64,000 nt of DNA from Pseudoalteromonas rubra (GTDB lineage Bacteria; Pseudomonadota; Gammaproteobacteria; Enterobacterales; Alteromonadaceae), in the NCBI RefSeq assembly GCF_005887095.1, contig NZ_PNCI01000019.1:124001-188000 (forward strand), read 5' to 3'. The notes under the pieces are model-generated. The model did no database searches and was not told where the DNA came from. It saw only the letters and a list, made by a program, of their open reading frames with translations. Both the position numbers and the translations under genes were made by a program. The stretch's first letter is position 1; every line of letters starts with the position of its first letter. Positions 10,625-18,476 of this stretch are shown piece by piece.

Positions 10625-11359
10625 ATGATCAAAGTACACAATCTTAAAAAACAAATCGCCTCAGTGGACGCGATGGATGGTTTGAGCTTTAGTGCCGAAA
10701 ACGGCCATATCACCGGGTTACTGGGTCCAAACGGGGCAGGTAAAACAACCTGTCTGAGAACCGTGTTTGGTTTGCTGCAAGCTGACGACGGGTACGCTGA
10801 GATCGATGGAATAAAGGTTCACGAAGATCCGATGGCTGCAAAACAACAGCTGGGTTTGTTTCCGGACCCATGCGGTCTCTATGAACGCCTGACACCCAGA
10901 GAATATATTGAGTTTTATGCGCAGTTGAGTGGCATGACGAAAACCGCGGCAAAAGCGGCGACTCAACGTGTTATCGAGCAGTTGAAAATGACAGACATTG
11001 CCGACAGGCGCTGCCAGGGCTTTTCTCAGGGTCAGCGAATGAAAACAGCACTGGCTCAGGCAATCGTACATCAGCCGCGCAACATCATCCTTGATGAACC
11101 GACTCGCGGGCTGGACGTAATGAGTACCCGTGTGCTCAGAGAGCTATTGCTGATGCTCAAAGAGCAGGGCCATTGTGTGCTGTTTTCAAGCCATGTAATG
11201 CAAGAGGTTGCAGCACTGTGTGACCATGTAGTGGTGATGGCAAAAGGTAAAGTGGTTGCACAGGGCACACCGGAACAGCTTTGTGAGCAAACTGGTAAGG
11301 CAAGTCTGGAAGAAGCGTTTATCGTGCTGATAGGCAGTGATGAGGGGATCGCGGCATGA
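10625..11359 (+). CDS. ABC transporter ATP-binding protein, NatA-like
   Basis: ATPase subunit of an ABC-2 exporter, 244 residues. Walker A is LLGPNGAGKTT (about residues 32-42), the signature is FSQGQRMK, Walker B is IILDEPTRGLD, and the switch histidine is in SSHVMQE. I set the start at the ATG at 10625, which has AGGAG at a suitable distance inside the end of the preceding gene. A longer in-frame start at 10592 would lie inside the hydrolase gene and has no ribosome site. The stop overlaps the next gene's start as ATGA, so translation of the two subunits is probably coupled. NatA of Bacillus exports Na+; here the substrate is not known. Confidence 0.93.
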   Translation: MIKVHNLKKQIASVDAMDGLSFSAENGHITGLLGPNGAGKTTCLRTVFGLLQADDGYAEIDGIKVHEDPMAAKQQLGLFPDPCGLYERLTPREYIEFYAQLSGMTKTAAKAATQRVIEQLKMTDIADRRCQGFSQGQRMKTALAQAIVHQPRNIILDEPTRGLDVMSTRVLRELLLMLKEQGHCVLFSSHVMQEVAALCDHVVVMAKGKVVAQGTPEQLCEQTGKASLEEAFIVLIGSDEGIAA

Positions 11360-12492
11360 TGAGACAAGTCAATATCTTATTCAAAAAAGAACTGCTAGAT
11401 GCGTATCGTGACAAACGTTCAGTGATGGCGGGGTTGTATTATGCGTTTGGTGCACCTATCGTAATGTGCCTGCTGTTCTCAATCTTGTTGCAACAAATGG
11501 CGTCGCCTGAAGCATTAAAAATTACCATCAAGGGAGCGGAACGTGCCCCGAATTTGGTTCAGTATCTGGATAGTGCTGAAATTAGTCACAGTGACGCGGA
11601 CGATGTTAAGCCCATTCGCCTGGAGATAAGTGAAGACTATCAGCAGGATATGGCCCATGGCTGTAGTGCAACCGTAGTGATTGTTGCTGATAAGTCAGAC
11701 AGTAAGCTGATCAAATCCGTGCGCAGGCTGGAAACCGCGCTATTGAGATATAACAGCGAAGTTGCGGGACTGCGTCTGGTCGCTCGCGGTATCGATCCTG
11801 GCCTGATGCGCGCACTGGACGTGCAGACGCACGACCAGGCTACCCCAGATGCTAAAGGAGGATTGTTTCTTGGCATCGTGACTTTGTCCATCATTATTGC
11901 AGTGTTTTACTCCGCAATGAATTTAGGCATAGACACCAGCGCGGGCGAGCGGGAACGTAATTCACTGGCGTTGCTGCTGAGTCATCCGTTAAGCAGTATG
12001 CAGATTGTATTGGCTAAAGTCGCCGCGATTGCCACTTTCTCTATTCTGGGATTAGCTCTGGTACTGGTGGTGTCTAAGTTCGCTTACGCTATGGTGGCCT
12101 GGGAGCAGCTGGGCTTTAGCATTACTCTGGATATTCGTTTTATTCTGGTGAGCTTGATCATCGGAATACCAATTGCCCTCATGTCGGCCAGTATGCTGAT
12201 TTTTGTGTCCTTCATGGCTAAGTCATTTAAAGAGGCACAGTCATACGTCACTATGGTACTCATGGTGCCGGTTGGTCTGAGCATGATGACCAGTTACGAT
12301 ATCGCGACAGAAACTATCCAGTGGTTGCCGATTGCTGCGCAGCAATACGCTATGATTGAACTTATCAAAGGTAATGCGCTGCCATATGCGCCATTGGGCG
12401 TGGCGTCGGTTTTTACACTGGCATTGTTTGCGCTGTTTACTTACCTTAGTAGCAGAATGCTGAAAAGTGAAAAAGTGGTGTTTGGTTTATAA
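11356..12492 (+). CDS. ABC-2 type transporter permease, NatB-like
   Basis: Membrane subunit partnering the upstream ATPase, 378 residues. The N-terminal motif KKELLDAYRDKRSV is typical of NatB-type permeases. A first membrane helix (APIVMCLLFSILL) is followed by a large extracytoplasmic domain of about 140 residues. A block of five or so helices then begins near GLFLGIVTLSIIIAVFYSAM, containing the conserved GERERNSLALLLSHP. It overlaps the ATPase gene by 4 nt. Co-occurrence with a secreted peptidase suggests a small exporter unit whose cargo is unknown. Confidence 0.9.
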   Translation: MMRQVNILFKKELLDAYRDKRSVMAGLYYAFGAPIVMCLLFSILLQQMASPEALKITIKGAERAPNLVQYLDSAEISHSDADDVKPIRLEISEDYQQDMAHGCSATVVIVADKSDSKLIKSVRRLETALLRYNSEVAGLRLVARGIDPGLMRALDVQTHDQATPDAKGGLFLGIVTLSIIIAVFYSAMNLGIDTSAGERERNSLALLLSHPLSSMQIVLAKVAAIATFSILGLALVLVVSKFAYAMVAWEQLGFSITLDIRFILVSLIIGIPIALMSASMLIFVSFMAKSFKEAQSYVTMVLMVPVGLSMMTSYDIATETIQWLPIAAQQYAMIELIKGNALPYAPLGVASVFTLALFALFTYLSSRMLKSEKVVFGL

Positions 12493-12515
12493 CTCGCCCG
12501 AGCTGTTTGGCAATC

Positions 12516-12549
12516 ATATCAAGCCGGCGAATATTAACCGGCTTGATAT
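12516..12549. terminator. Long hairpin between the permease gene and the small membrane protein
   Basis: A perfect 12-bp inverted repeat, ATATCAAGCCGG (12516-12527) with CCGGCTTGATAT (12538-12549), has a 10-nt loop. The stop codon of the minus-strand gene lies in the loop. There is no T run on either strand, so classic intrinsic termination is uncertain; it may instead protect mRNA 3' ends. Confidence 0.6.
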
Positions 12550-12779
12550 ACAAGATAAAACACTGGCAGGCAGCTCAGTAGCCCGACAAAAAATATTTTG
12601 AAAAAGCCGTCTCGATTTTCAGTCAGGTGGGCAAGGCCAACGCTGTCTTGATCAGCCTGTTCGAACGGCTTGAAGTATCTGTATATCTTCATAATCAACA
12701 AACCAACAATAAACGGCACCACCACTACAGTAACCACCAACAACACTAAATACCAAGCTTCCGGTACTGTATTTCTCAT
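12534..12779 (-). CDS. Small two-helix membrane protein, hypothetical, 81 aa
   Basis: I do not recognise the family. The protein has a first membrane helix (LVLLVVTVVVVPFIVGLLIM), a charged loop of about 30 residues with YRYFKPFEQADQD, and a second helix (FFKIFFVGLLSCLPVFYLVY) ending almost at the C-terminus. AAGGTG precedes the ATG on the minus strand. It is monocistronic and convergent with the permease gene, whose terminal hairpin covers its last codons. Its clear helix-loop-helix layout and good ribosome site support it as a real gene. Confidence 0.65.
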   Translation of the reverse strand: MRNTVPEAWYLVLLVVTVVVVPFIVGLLIMKIYRYFKPFEQADQDSVGLAHLTENRDGFFKIFFVGLLSCLPVFYLVYQAG

Positions 12780-12952
12780 GTTGTGTGCACCTTTACTATA
12801 AAAAAAGGTACGTTAGCAAAGATACATCTCTGTCTCAACCTACTTTCAGGTAATAAGTCGTAATGGCAAAAACGGCATTTTTAGACTCTACTGACCAAGG
12901 GGGCAATCAAGCGTCCGCATGCGCAGAGCAAATCAAGTTAAGGAGCAAGCAA

Positions 12953-14023
12953 ATGTCACACGTCACACTAAAAAGAGTCAGGGGTTTAGGGGGAGAAACA
13001 CTGTCTGAATATCGTACACGCCAGATGGAGGAGCAGCGCTGGAAATTTGTCAGGCAAGGTGTATCTGACGAAGATCTGAATAATAACTTTGAGTTTCTCA
13101 ATGGTGCGGTACTTAATCGTGAGGCTAAAGAGCAACTACTACAGACGACTACCGGGCTGTTTGGCCCAATTCGTACTGGTACCATTGTACATTTAGACCC
13201 AAATGCCGATAACCTGGTGGTACCCAGTGAGCGGGCGCCATTGAATCCTGACGGCGACTTGATCACCCGACTGAACCAATATCATCATGACCGTACGGGT
13301 AAACCACCTGGGGCTGAAAACGCGCTTGCTGTCAGTGGCTTTTGGACAGCTGCAACTGATGGAGCAGGTATTGCTGGACTGGATGGCGCCTCTAACGTGT
13401 TCGGCAGTACGGGGCAACTGATTCTCAACCCAGCCTGCGCCGGAGAGTCGGTAGAACTCAAGTTTCCACTCTTACAGTTTGGTTCAACAGAACAGGAGCG
13501 CAACACTTATCTCGAAACGTTAGCGTATTATGGTGGAACCCTGCTTGAGCCGGGTGAAATGTTTGAATTGGGTTTTACCCAGGATTTATGGGGTATTCAG
13601 TACGATCAAAAACTACCAGAGTATGTCACGGAATATGAATTCAGCCCAATTAAAGGGGGTGGATTGTTTGTGGAACATCACCCTTTTCCACATATCTGGT
13701 TACCAGCAACAGGGGTCGATCCCGCGTTCAATGAGCCGACTGTGTCCAGAATATTACTTGGCCGCCGACTTGATAATACTCGGGAGGATGGATACTACCG
13801 AACAGTAACTACGGAGCAGTTCCATTTTACTGTATTTGAAGTACCGAATAATGGCAGTGCATTGGCAATTCGGCCTCAGTGTATTCACAACGATAGTTTT
13901 ACGAAAGGCGCGCAGACAGTGTTCCTGGGGAATACCGCGGCAAATACTGTTGCGTTGCGCCAAAGTATGCCGGTAACTCAGATGGCTGTTGGTGGGACCC
14001 AAGTCGATAAACTGTCAGACTAG
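12953..14023 (+). CDS. Unrecognised cytoplasmic protein, 356 aa
   Basis: I cannot assign a family. I place the start at the ATG at 12953 (MSHVTLKRVRGLGG), which has AGGAG 7 nt upstream. An in-frame ATG at 12863 would add 30 residues that look non-coding and lacks a good ribosome site. No signal peptide or membrane helix is seen. The first 80 residues are charged and helical (EYRTRQMEEQRWKF); the rest looks beta-rich. The C-terminal half is rich in conserved-looking aromatic, His and Gly residues: GGGLFVEHHPFPHIWLP, EQFHFTVFEVPNNG, then RPQCIHND. Several spaced histidines would suit a cupin-like or metal-binding beta barrel, but that is inference. It is monocistronic and ends in a terminator that runs into dgt. 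Confidence 0.8.
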   Translation: MSHVTLKRVRGLGGETLSEYRTRQMEEQRWKFVRQGVSDEDLNNNFEFLNGAVLNREAKEQLLQTTTGLFGPIRTGTIVHLDPNADNLVVPSERAPLNPDGDLITRLNQYHHDRTGKPPGAENALAVSGFWTAATDGAGIAGLDGASNVFGSTGQLILNPACAGESVELKFPLLQFGSTEQERNTYLETLAYYGGTLLEPGEMFELGFTQDLWGIQYDQKLPEYVTEYEFSPIKGGGLFVEHHPFPHIWLPATGVDPAFNEPTVSRILLGRRLDNTREDGYYRTVTTEQFHFTVFEVPNNGSALAIRPQCIHNDSFTKGAQTVFLGNTAANTVALRQSMPVTQMAVGGTQVDKLSD

Positions 14024-14067
14024 GCATATTTAACTGTCCCGGGTCTTTATACTGCGGTGTTTAACAG

Positions 14068-14095
14068 AAGCGGCTCACATATGTGGGCCGCTTTT
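14068..14095 (+). terminator. Intrinsic terminator overlapping the 3' end of the dGTPase gene
   Basis: A stem of about 11 bp starts AAGCGGCT (14068-14075) and closes with the matching GGCCGCTT (14086-14093), with inner pairs CAC/GTG and a T run 14092-14095. It stops transcription of the unassigned gene, and the last codons and stop of the convergent dGTPase gene lie inside it. Confidence 0.8.
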
Positions 14096-15403
14096 CACTG
14101 GTGCTTGCATTGGGCTGTTGCCGAACAGACGCTGATAACAGCGCCGTGCATATTCGTCTGTCATGCCCGACAGATAGTCTGCCAGTACGCGCATTTGTGC
14201 AGTCTCGTCCTGTGCCAGTGCGTAGTGAGCCTGAGTGGTATGAGGCAGTAAGCGCAGGGGATCGCTCTGAAACGCCCCGAACAGGTCAATCAGCATATTT
14301 TGACCGCTGAATTCGATTTGCTGCATTTTCGGGTCGCGGATAAGCCTTGCAAAAACAAAGTGTTTGAGCACACCCAAAATGGCCTCAAACTCATCAGACA
14401 ACTTGACGGTGTGGTGCAGTAACGGGTCATTGAAATTGCTGTTCTGAATACTGAGTTCACAGTTGACGATAAACAGGTTCACCAGCTCGCCAATTACGTC
14501 TTTACGCAGAGACTCATCGTGGGAGAACAAGCGTTCACTGATACTGTCGAGATGATTATCCAGCCAAGGAGAGGAGATTTTTCGCAATTCGGGCAGAGCA
14601 TAACGCTGCCATTCTCGTTCACTCAGGGTCTCCGTGGCTATGGCATCTTCCAGGTCGTGTACGGCATAGGCAAAGTCATCAGCATATTCCATGATGGCAC
14701 TGTCGAGTGACTTAAAGCGGGTTTTCGCTTTATATTCGTTGACCGGTACATGGCTTTGCAGCAAGTTCTTGTCATCCTGATTAAATGGCGCCAGGATCCA
14801 GTCCAGGACATCTTTGTCACAGTGGTAGATCCCTTTGGCAGGCAGCCATTGCTGGGTGTAAATAAAGCGCTGATTGGGGTCGGTATGTGGAATGGCCAGC
14901 CTTAACTCATCGATAATAGCAGGGTACTTAATAAAGCCGAGCAAAGTTCGGCGAGTGAGGTTCATACCATACCCTTTGGAGTAGGGTTCCAGTTTGGTGA
15001 CTATTCGTAGCGTTTGTGCATTGCCTTCAAAGCCGCCATGATCACGCAGCAAATAGTTGAGAGCGATTTCTCCGCCATGACCAAAGGGAGGGTGCCCGAT
15101 ATCATGTGCCAGACAAATGGTTTCCATCAGGCTTGAAGACGGAAACCAGGCAAAATCAGGATGTTGTGCTCTCAGGTGGCGTAATAACCCCGTGCCTATT
15201 TGAGATACTTCAAGAGAATGCGTTAAGCGCGTCCGGTAAAAATCGTTGACGCCTATACTCATTATCTGTGTTTTTGACTGCAGACGTCGAAAAGCCGCGG
15301 CATGAATGATCCTGGAACGGTCAATCTGCCAGGCTGAGCGATTGTCATTTGGGCGGTACTTATTTTGGTCCAGCTGTCGTTGCTGCCATGGTGACTGGCT
15401 CAT
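14075..15403 (-). CDS. dgt: Deoxyguanosinetriphosphate triphosphohydrolase-like protein (HD family)
   Basis: Predicted dNTP triphosphohydrolase that splits dNTPs to nucleoside and triphosphate, which would adjust dNTP pools. The 442 residues fit the shorter (dGTPase type 2) branch rather than the 505-residue Escherichia coli enzyme. The N-terminal signature RSRIIHAAAFRRLQSKTQ is followed by the HD metal site: His in RLTHSLEV and His-Asp in LAHDIGHPPFGHGGE. A 13-bp palindrome (15428-15440) sits 25 nt upstream of the start and could be an operator. Members of this family can act in phage defence by depleting dNTPs, but nothing around this gene suggests a defence island. Confidence 0.92.
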   Translation of the reverse strand: MSQSPWQQRQLDQNKYRPNDNRSAWQIDRSRIIHAAAFRRLQSKTQIMSIGVNDFYRTRLTHSLEVSQIGTGLLRHLRAQHPDFAWFPSSSLMETICLAHDIGHPPFGHGGEIALNYLLRDHGGFEGNAQTLRIVTKLEPYSKGYGMNLTRRTLLGFIKYPAIIDELRLAIPHTDPNQRFIYTQQWLPAKGIYHCDKDVLDWILAPFNQDDKNLLQSHVPVNEYKAKTRFKSLDSAIMEYADDFAYAVHDLEDAIATETLSEREWQRYALPELRKISSPWLDNHLDSISERLFSHDESLRKDVIGELVNLFIVNCELSIQNSNFNDPLLHHTVKLSDEFEAILGVLKHFVFARLIRDPKMQQIEFSGQNMLIDLFGAFQSDPLRLLPHTTQAHYALAQDETAQMRVLADYLSGMTDEYARRCYQRLFGNSPMQAPVKSGPHM

Positions 15404-15706
15404 AGATGTCCTTCAATTACGCTAAGCTATACTCAGTATATCTTTGCTGTGTCTGGGGATAAACGAAAAAACCAAATTAAAGCTCTGAATGAATTTGGGT
15501 TTAGGAAGCCCTGTCGCCACGATGAAATGCAGAAATTCGCGTTTAGTGGTGAGTTTTGTTATCATTATCCGCTAATTTGAAAATGAAAGAGCAAAGTACA
15601 GCAGGGTCATTCTGTTAGGGATTTTCAGAAAACCTGCGTAGTTACGCCAATTTGAGGGTGTTTTCAGCACTTTGATTTGGTAGTTGGTACTAGTGTGAGG
15701 AGAATC
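15404..15706. other. Intergenic region between divergent dgt and the Bax-like gene
   Basis: This stretch must hold the two divergent promoters. The one clear element is a 13-bp palindrome TATACTCAGTATA (15428-15440) next to the dgt start. A GAGGAG ribosome site for the downstream gene lies at its right edge. I see no coding potential. Confidence 0.5.
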
Positions 15707-16528
15707 ATGCGTTTACTAGTTAAAGTTATTATTGCCGCGATTTCAATATTCGCGATCCTGTATCCATTTATCGCCAAGCCCCCAGTTTCCCCAGAACCCT
15801 CACCCGAGCCAGAAGTCGTCGTGACGGAACCTCTGGTTAAGGAAGTGGAAAAGCCTTTGCACAAGGTTAAGCTGCCGGAATTTGGCAAAATTCGTGATAT
15901 TGCCACTAAGAAAAAACGGTTTTTTGATTTTATCAAGCCCCATGTTGAAGCGGAAAACGAGCTGATCTTACAGCAACGTGCCAGTATAGAAATTGCCCTG
16001 ATGATGCTGCAGTTTGAAGAGCCACTCAGTGATATTCAACAACAAAGGATCGAGCAGGTGTTTAAGCTCTACAGGATAGAGGATGACACCATCTCCATTG
16101 AGAACCTAAAACGGGCACTGCGTCGGGTAGATATTATCCCTAAAGAATTGGCGTTAATGCAGGCGGCCAATGAGTCGGCCTGGGGCACCTCGCGGTTTGC
16201 GCGTATTGGCCTGAACTTTTTTGGTCAGTGGTGCTATCGCAAAGGCTGTGGAATGATCCCAAAACGCCGTAACGATGAAGCGGTGCATGAAGTCGCGGCC
16301 TTCCAGTCGGTGCGGGCGTCGGTCAAATCGTATTTTAGAAACATCAATACGCACGATGCGTATAAAGAGCTAAGGGCCACGCGTGCGCAGTTACGTGAGC
16401 AGAAAAAGCCCATTGAAGCCACGGCGTTGACCGCAGGACTCTTGTCATACTCAGAGCGGGGCGTGCATTATATTGAAGAACTTAACGATATGATCAGACA
16501 CAACAAGGCTTATTTTGATGAAGAGTAG
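15707..16528 (+). CDS. Bax-like glucosaminidase-domain protein
   Basis: Predicted peptidoglycan N-acetylglucosaminidase anchored in the inner membrane and facing the periplasm, 273 residues. An uncleaved N-terminal helix (LLVKVIIAAISIFAILYPFI) is followed by a Pro/Glu-rich spacer (residues 25-55) and then a helical domain. The glucosaminidase core has the catalytic-type motif QAANESAWGTSRFA, with its Glu, followed by NFFGQWCY and a Y-F-NINTH segment. I chose the ATG at 15707 because GAGGAG lies 5-9 nt upstream. An in-frame ATG at 15677 only adds a non-signal extension. It overlaps the next gene by 11 nt. It is the Alteromonadales counterpart of E. coli Bax by motif order; activity is inferred. 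Confidence 0.88.
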   Translation: MRLLVKVIIAAISIFAILYPFIAKPPVSPEPSPEPEVVVTEPLVKEVEKPLHKVKLPEFGKIRDIATKKKRFFDFIKPHVEAENELILQQRASIEIALMMLQFEEPLSDIQQQRIEQVFKLYRIEDDTISIENLKRALRRVDIIPKELALMQAANESAWGTSRFARIGLNFFGQWCYRKGCGMIPKRRNDEAVHEVAAFQSVRASVKSYFRNINTHDAYKELRATRAQLREQKKPIEATALTAGLLSYSERGVHYIEELNDMIRHNKAYFDEE

Positions 16529-17174
16529 GATGTTAGCGCTTTTGCTGGGTATGGCAGGGGTTGCAACTGGCGCACAGGCTCAAGAAGAGTTTGTGGTTTC
16601 GTACGATGGCTTTTATGACCGTCTTAAGGTAGTTGAAAAGGGCGAGTTTGAATTTGCCAGGGTAAACTTTTATCTGGTAGATATTGCGTCACTGGCACCT
16701 TGTCAGCTCAAGGCTGGTAAAATTGTCACTGAAACCAGTGAGCAACCACTCAATTATACCCAAGAGGCCCAGCTGTTACTGCCGTTTAGTGAAAAGCTCG
16801 ACAAAGACAAAGCTGTGATTGTTGCAAAGCCACTAAACGCTCAGCATGATTGTCAGATTAAATTTCAGATTGAATCTGAGTACTTTACTACTGCGCACTT
16901 GACCAGGCAGCGTTTGTATCAGCTGCATCATGAGTTTGACGAGCTGTTGTCGGATCTGTCCGGCTTCTTTGTCAGCAAACTGATGGGCTTTTTACTGCCA
17001 CAGCAAAAGGGGGTAAAAGTGACGTTTGCCAGCGAACCTAATCTGTCATCACCCGGGGTCAGCTGTCATAAGCAGGTCTGCTATTTTGAAGTGATGGATG
17101 ACTGGGAGAATGATGCCGCACGCTTTAATACGCTGAGTGAAGTCGTCTCGGTGACGCCCTGGATAGAAAAGTAA
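16518..17174 (+). CDS. Periplasmic DUF2987-like protein
   Basis: Hypothetical exported protein of about 218 residues. A short signal peptide (MLALLLGMAGVATGAQAQ) precedes a mature domain opening with VVSYDGFYDRLKV, the pattern I associate with DUF2987 proteins of Shewanella, Vibrio and Pseudoalteromonas. Four cysteines (APCQLK, HDCQIK, VSCHKQVC) may form disulfides. The start is either the ATG at 16518 or the one at 16530; both lie at the end of the glucosaminidase gene, so the pair is cotranscribed and probably coupled. A cell-envelope role is suggested only by that partner. A bidirectional terminator follows. Confidence 0.75.
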   Translation: MKSRMLALLLGMAGVATGAQAQEEFVVSYDGFYDRLKVVEKGEFEFARVNFYLVDIASLAPCQLKAGKIVTETSEQPLNYTQEAQLLLPFSEKLDKDKAVIVAKPLNAQHDCQIKFQIESEYFTTAHLTRQRLYQLHHEFDELLSDLSGFFVSKLMGFLLPQQKGVKVTFASEPNLSSPGVSCHKQVCYFEVMDDWENDAARFNTLSEVVSVTPWIEK

Positions 17175-17241
17175 TTGTTCGGTGATTGCGTAGCAATTTC
17201 ACTTAATTACGCAAATTGGTATGACCCCAAAAGAGTCAAAT

Positions 17242-17272
17242 AAAAAAGGCTTCGCATTGCGAAGCCTTTTTT
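17242..17272. terminator. Bidirectional terminator between the DUF2987-like gene and htpX
   Basis: A 14-bp stem, AAAAAAGGCTTCGC (17242-17255) with GCGAAGCCTTTTTT (17259-17272), has a 3-nt loop. A and T runs at the base allow use on both strands by the convergent genes. Confidence 0.92.
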
Positions 17273-17282
17273 CTCGTTATAT

Positions 17283-18143
17283 TTAACGTAGCGCCTGAAT
17301 ACGTTGCTCCAGTGGCGGGTGAGAAGCGAACATCTCCGACAAACTCTTACCCGATGCGATACCAAAGGCCATCATAGACCCTTCGAGCTGGGACTCGTGG
17401 TTGTGGCGCAGACGCTCCAACGCAGCGCGCATTTTATGTGCGCCTACTAACTCGGCTGCGCCTTTGTCGGCTGCAAATTCACGTTGGCGGCTGAAGTAGG
17501 CAACAATCACCGAGGCCAGGATGCCAAACAGGACCTGGAAAATCATATCGAAAATGATATAAGTCCAGCTCACACCGTTGTTTTCTTCGTCACCGTTAAG
17601 AAAGCCGTCAACCAGATTCGCCAATACTTTAGCGATAAAGATCACAAAGGTATTCACTACGCCCTGAATGAGCGTGAGCGTGACCATATCGCCGTTGGCA
17701 ACGTGAGAAACCTCGTGTGCCAGCACGGCTTCAGCTTCATCCTGAGTCATATTGTGTAGTAACCCGGTACTGACCGCAACCAGGCTGTTGTTTTTGCTGG
17801 GGCCCGTTGCAAAGGCATTGATTTCAGGACTGTCGTAAATGGCAACTTCGGGCATTTCAATACCCACTTGTTTCGCCTGATTAGCAACGGTTTGTACCAG
17901 CCAGTGCTCACTTTCATTGCGGGGTTGCTCAATGACATAGGCCCCGGTAGATTTCTTAGCGATCCATTTCGACATAAACAGCGAAATAAACGCACCACCA
18001 AAGCCGAACACTCCGGCAATGAGTAGCATGCCGCCATAACTGCGGTTAGACAGACCTAACACAGACATGACGATTGACAGAACAATCCCCAGCACCAGCA
18101 TGACTGCCAGGTTGGTGATCAAAAATAGCACGATTCGTTTCAT
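17283..18143 (-). CDS. htpX: Membrane zinc metalloprotease HtpX
   Basis: Inner-membrane M48 protease that degrades misfolded membrane proteins alongside FtsH. The 286 residues match the family. Two N-terminal helices ([19 protein letters not shown] and [20 protein letters not shown]) precede the catalytic domain. The zinc motif HEVSH starts at His143 with Glu144 and His147, and the third ligand region is [12 protein letters not shown]. Two further helices lie between them. It is monocistronic. Upstream, an inverted repeat AGCCCAC / GTGGGCT (18179-18215) sits in the leader. Confidence 0.97.
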   Translation of the reverse strand: MKRIVLFLITNLAVMLVLGIVLSIVMSVLGLSNRSYGGMLLIAGVFGFGGAFISLFMSKWIAKKSTGAYVIEQPRNESEHWLVQTVANQAKQVGIEMPEVAIYDSPEINAFATGPSKNNSLVAVSTGLLHNMTQDEAEAVLAHEVSHVANGDMVTLTLIQGVVNTFVIFIAKVLANLVDGFLNGDEENNGVSWTYIIFDMIFQVLFGILASVIVAYFSRQREFAADKGAAELVGAHKMRAALERLRHNHESQLEGSMMAFGIASGKSLSEMFASHPPLEQRIQALR

Positions 18144-18476
18144 TTTAACCTCAAGCTTATACTCAACTTATTGTTTGCAGCCCACAAACTGGGATCAGCT
18201 TGTACAAAGTGGGCTATGTTACTTGCATACGTTTGCCTACACGCGCCAGGTGGGATCCATTTCCTTCAGCAAGGCGTTTTACCATAGGTTTAGTTGCAGT
18301 ATTTTTAGCTTCCAAAGCACGCTTTGTATATGAAGGTAAATCACCATAATTACAAGTCACAGAGTAAAAAATTAGTGTGACAAAATTTGCACAGGGTACC
18401 GTGAGCGGGTGCCTCCCTTGCGTTCATCTGCGCAATTACCCACAATAGTAATTATCAGGGTCATATAACGGTCATT
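18144..18476. other. Intergenic region between divergent htpX and the cNMP/CBS gene
   Basis: It holds the two promoters. One long-loop inverted repeat is visible, AGCCCAC (18179-18185) with GTGGGCT (18209-18215), within the presumed htpX leader. No heat-shock promoter is obvious to me and there is no convincing gene. Short open frames through here run out of htpX antisense. Confidence 0.45.

Noticed and set aside
12863..12952. N-terminal extension of the unassigned protein from an upstream ATG
   Set aside because: The 30 added residues look non-coding and the downstream ATG at 12953 has a far better ribosome site.
14075..15403. The dGTPase-like gene as part of an anti-phage system
   Set aside because: The neighbours are housekeeping genes and there is no other defence gene; the family is also a common core gene.
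18067..18333. 88-residue frame reaching into the region upstream of htpX
   Set aside because: It begins antisense to htpX, has no ribosome site and shows no protein-like pattern.
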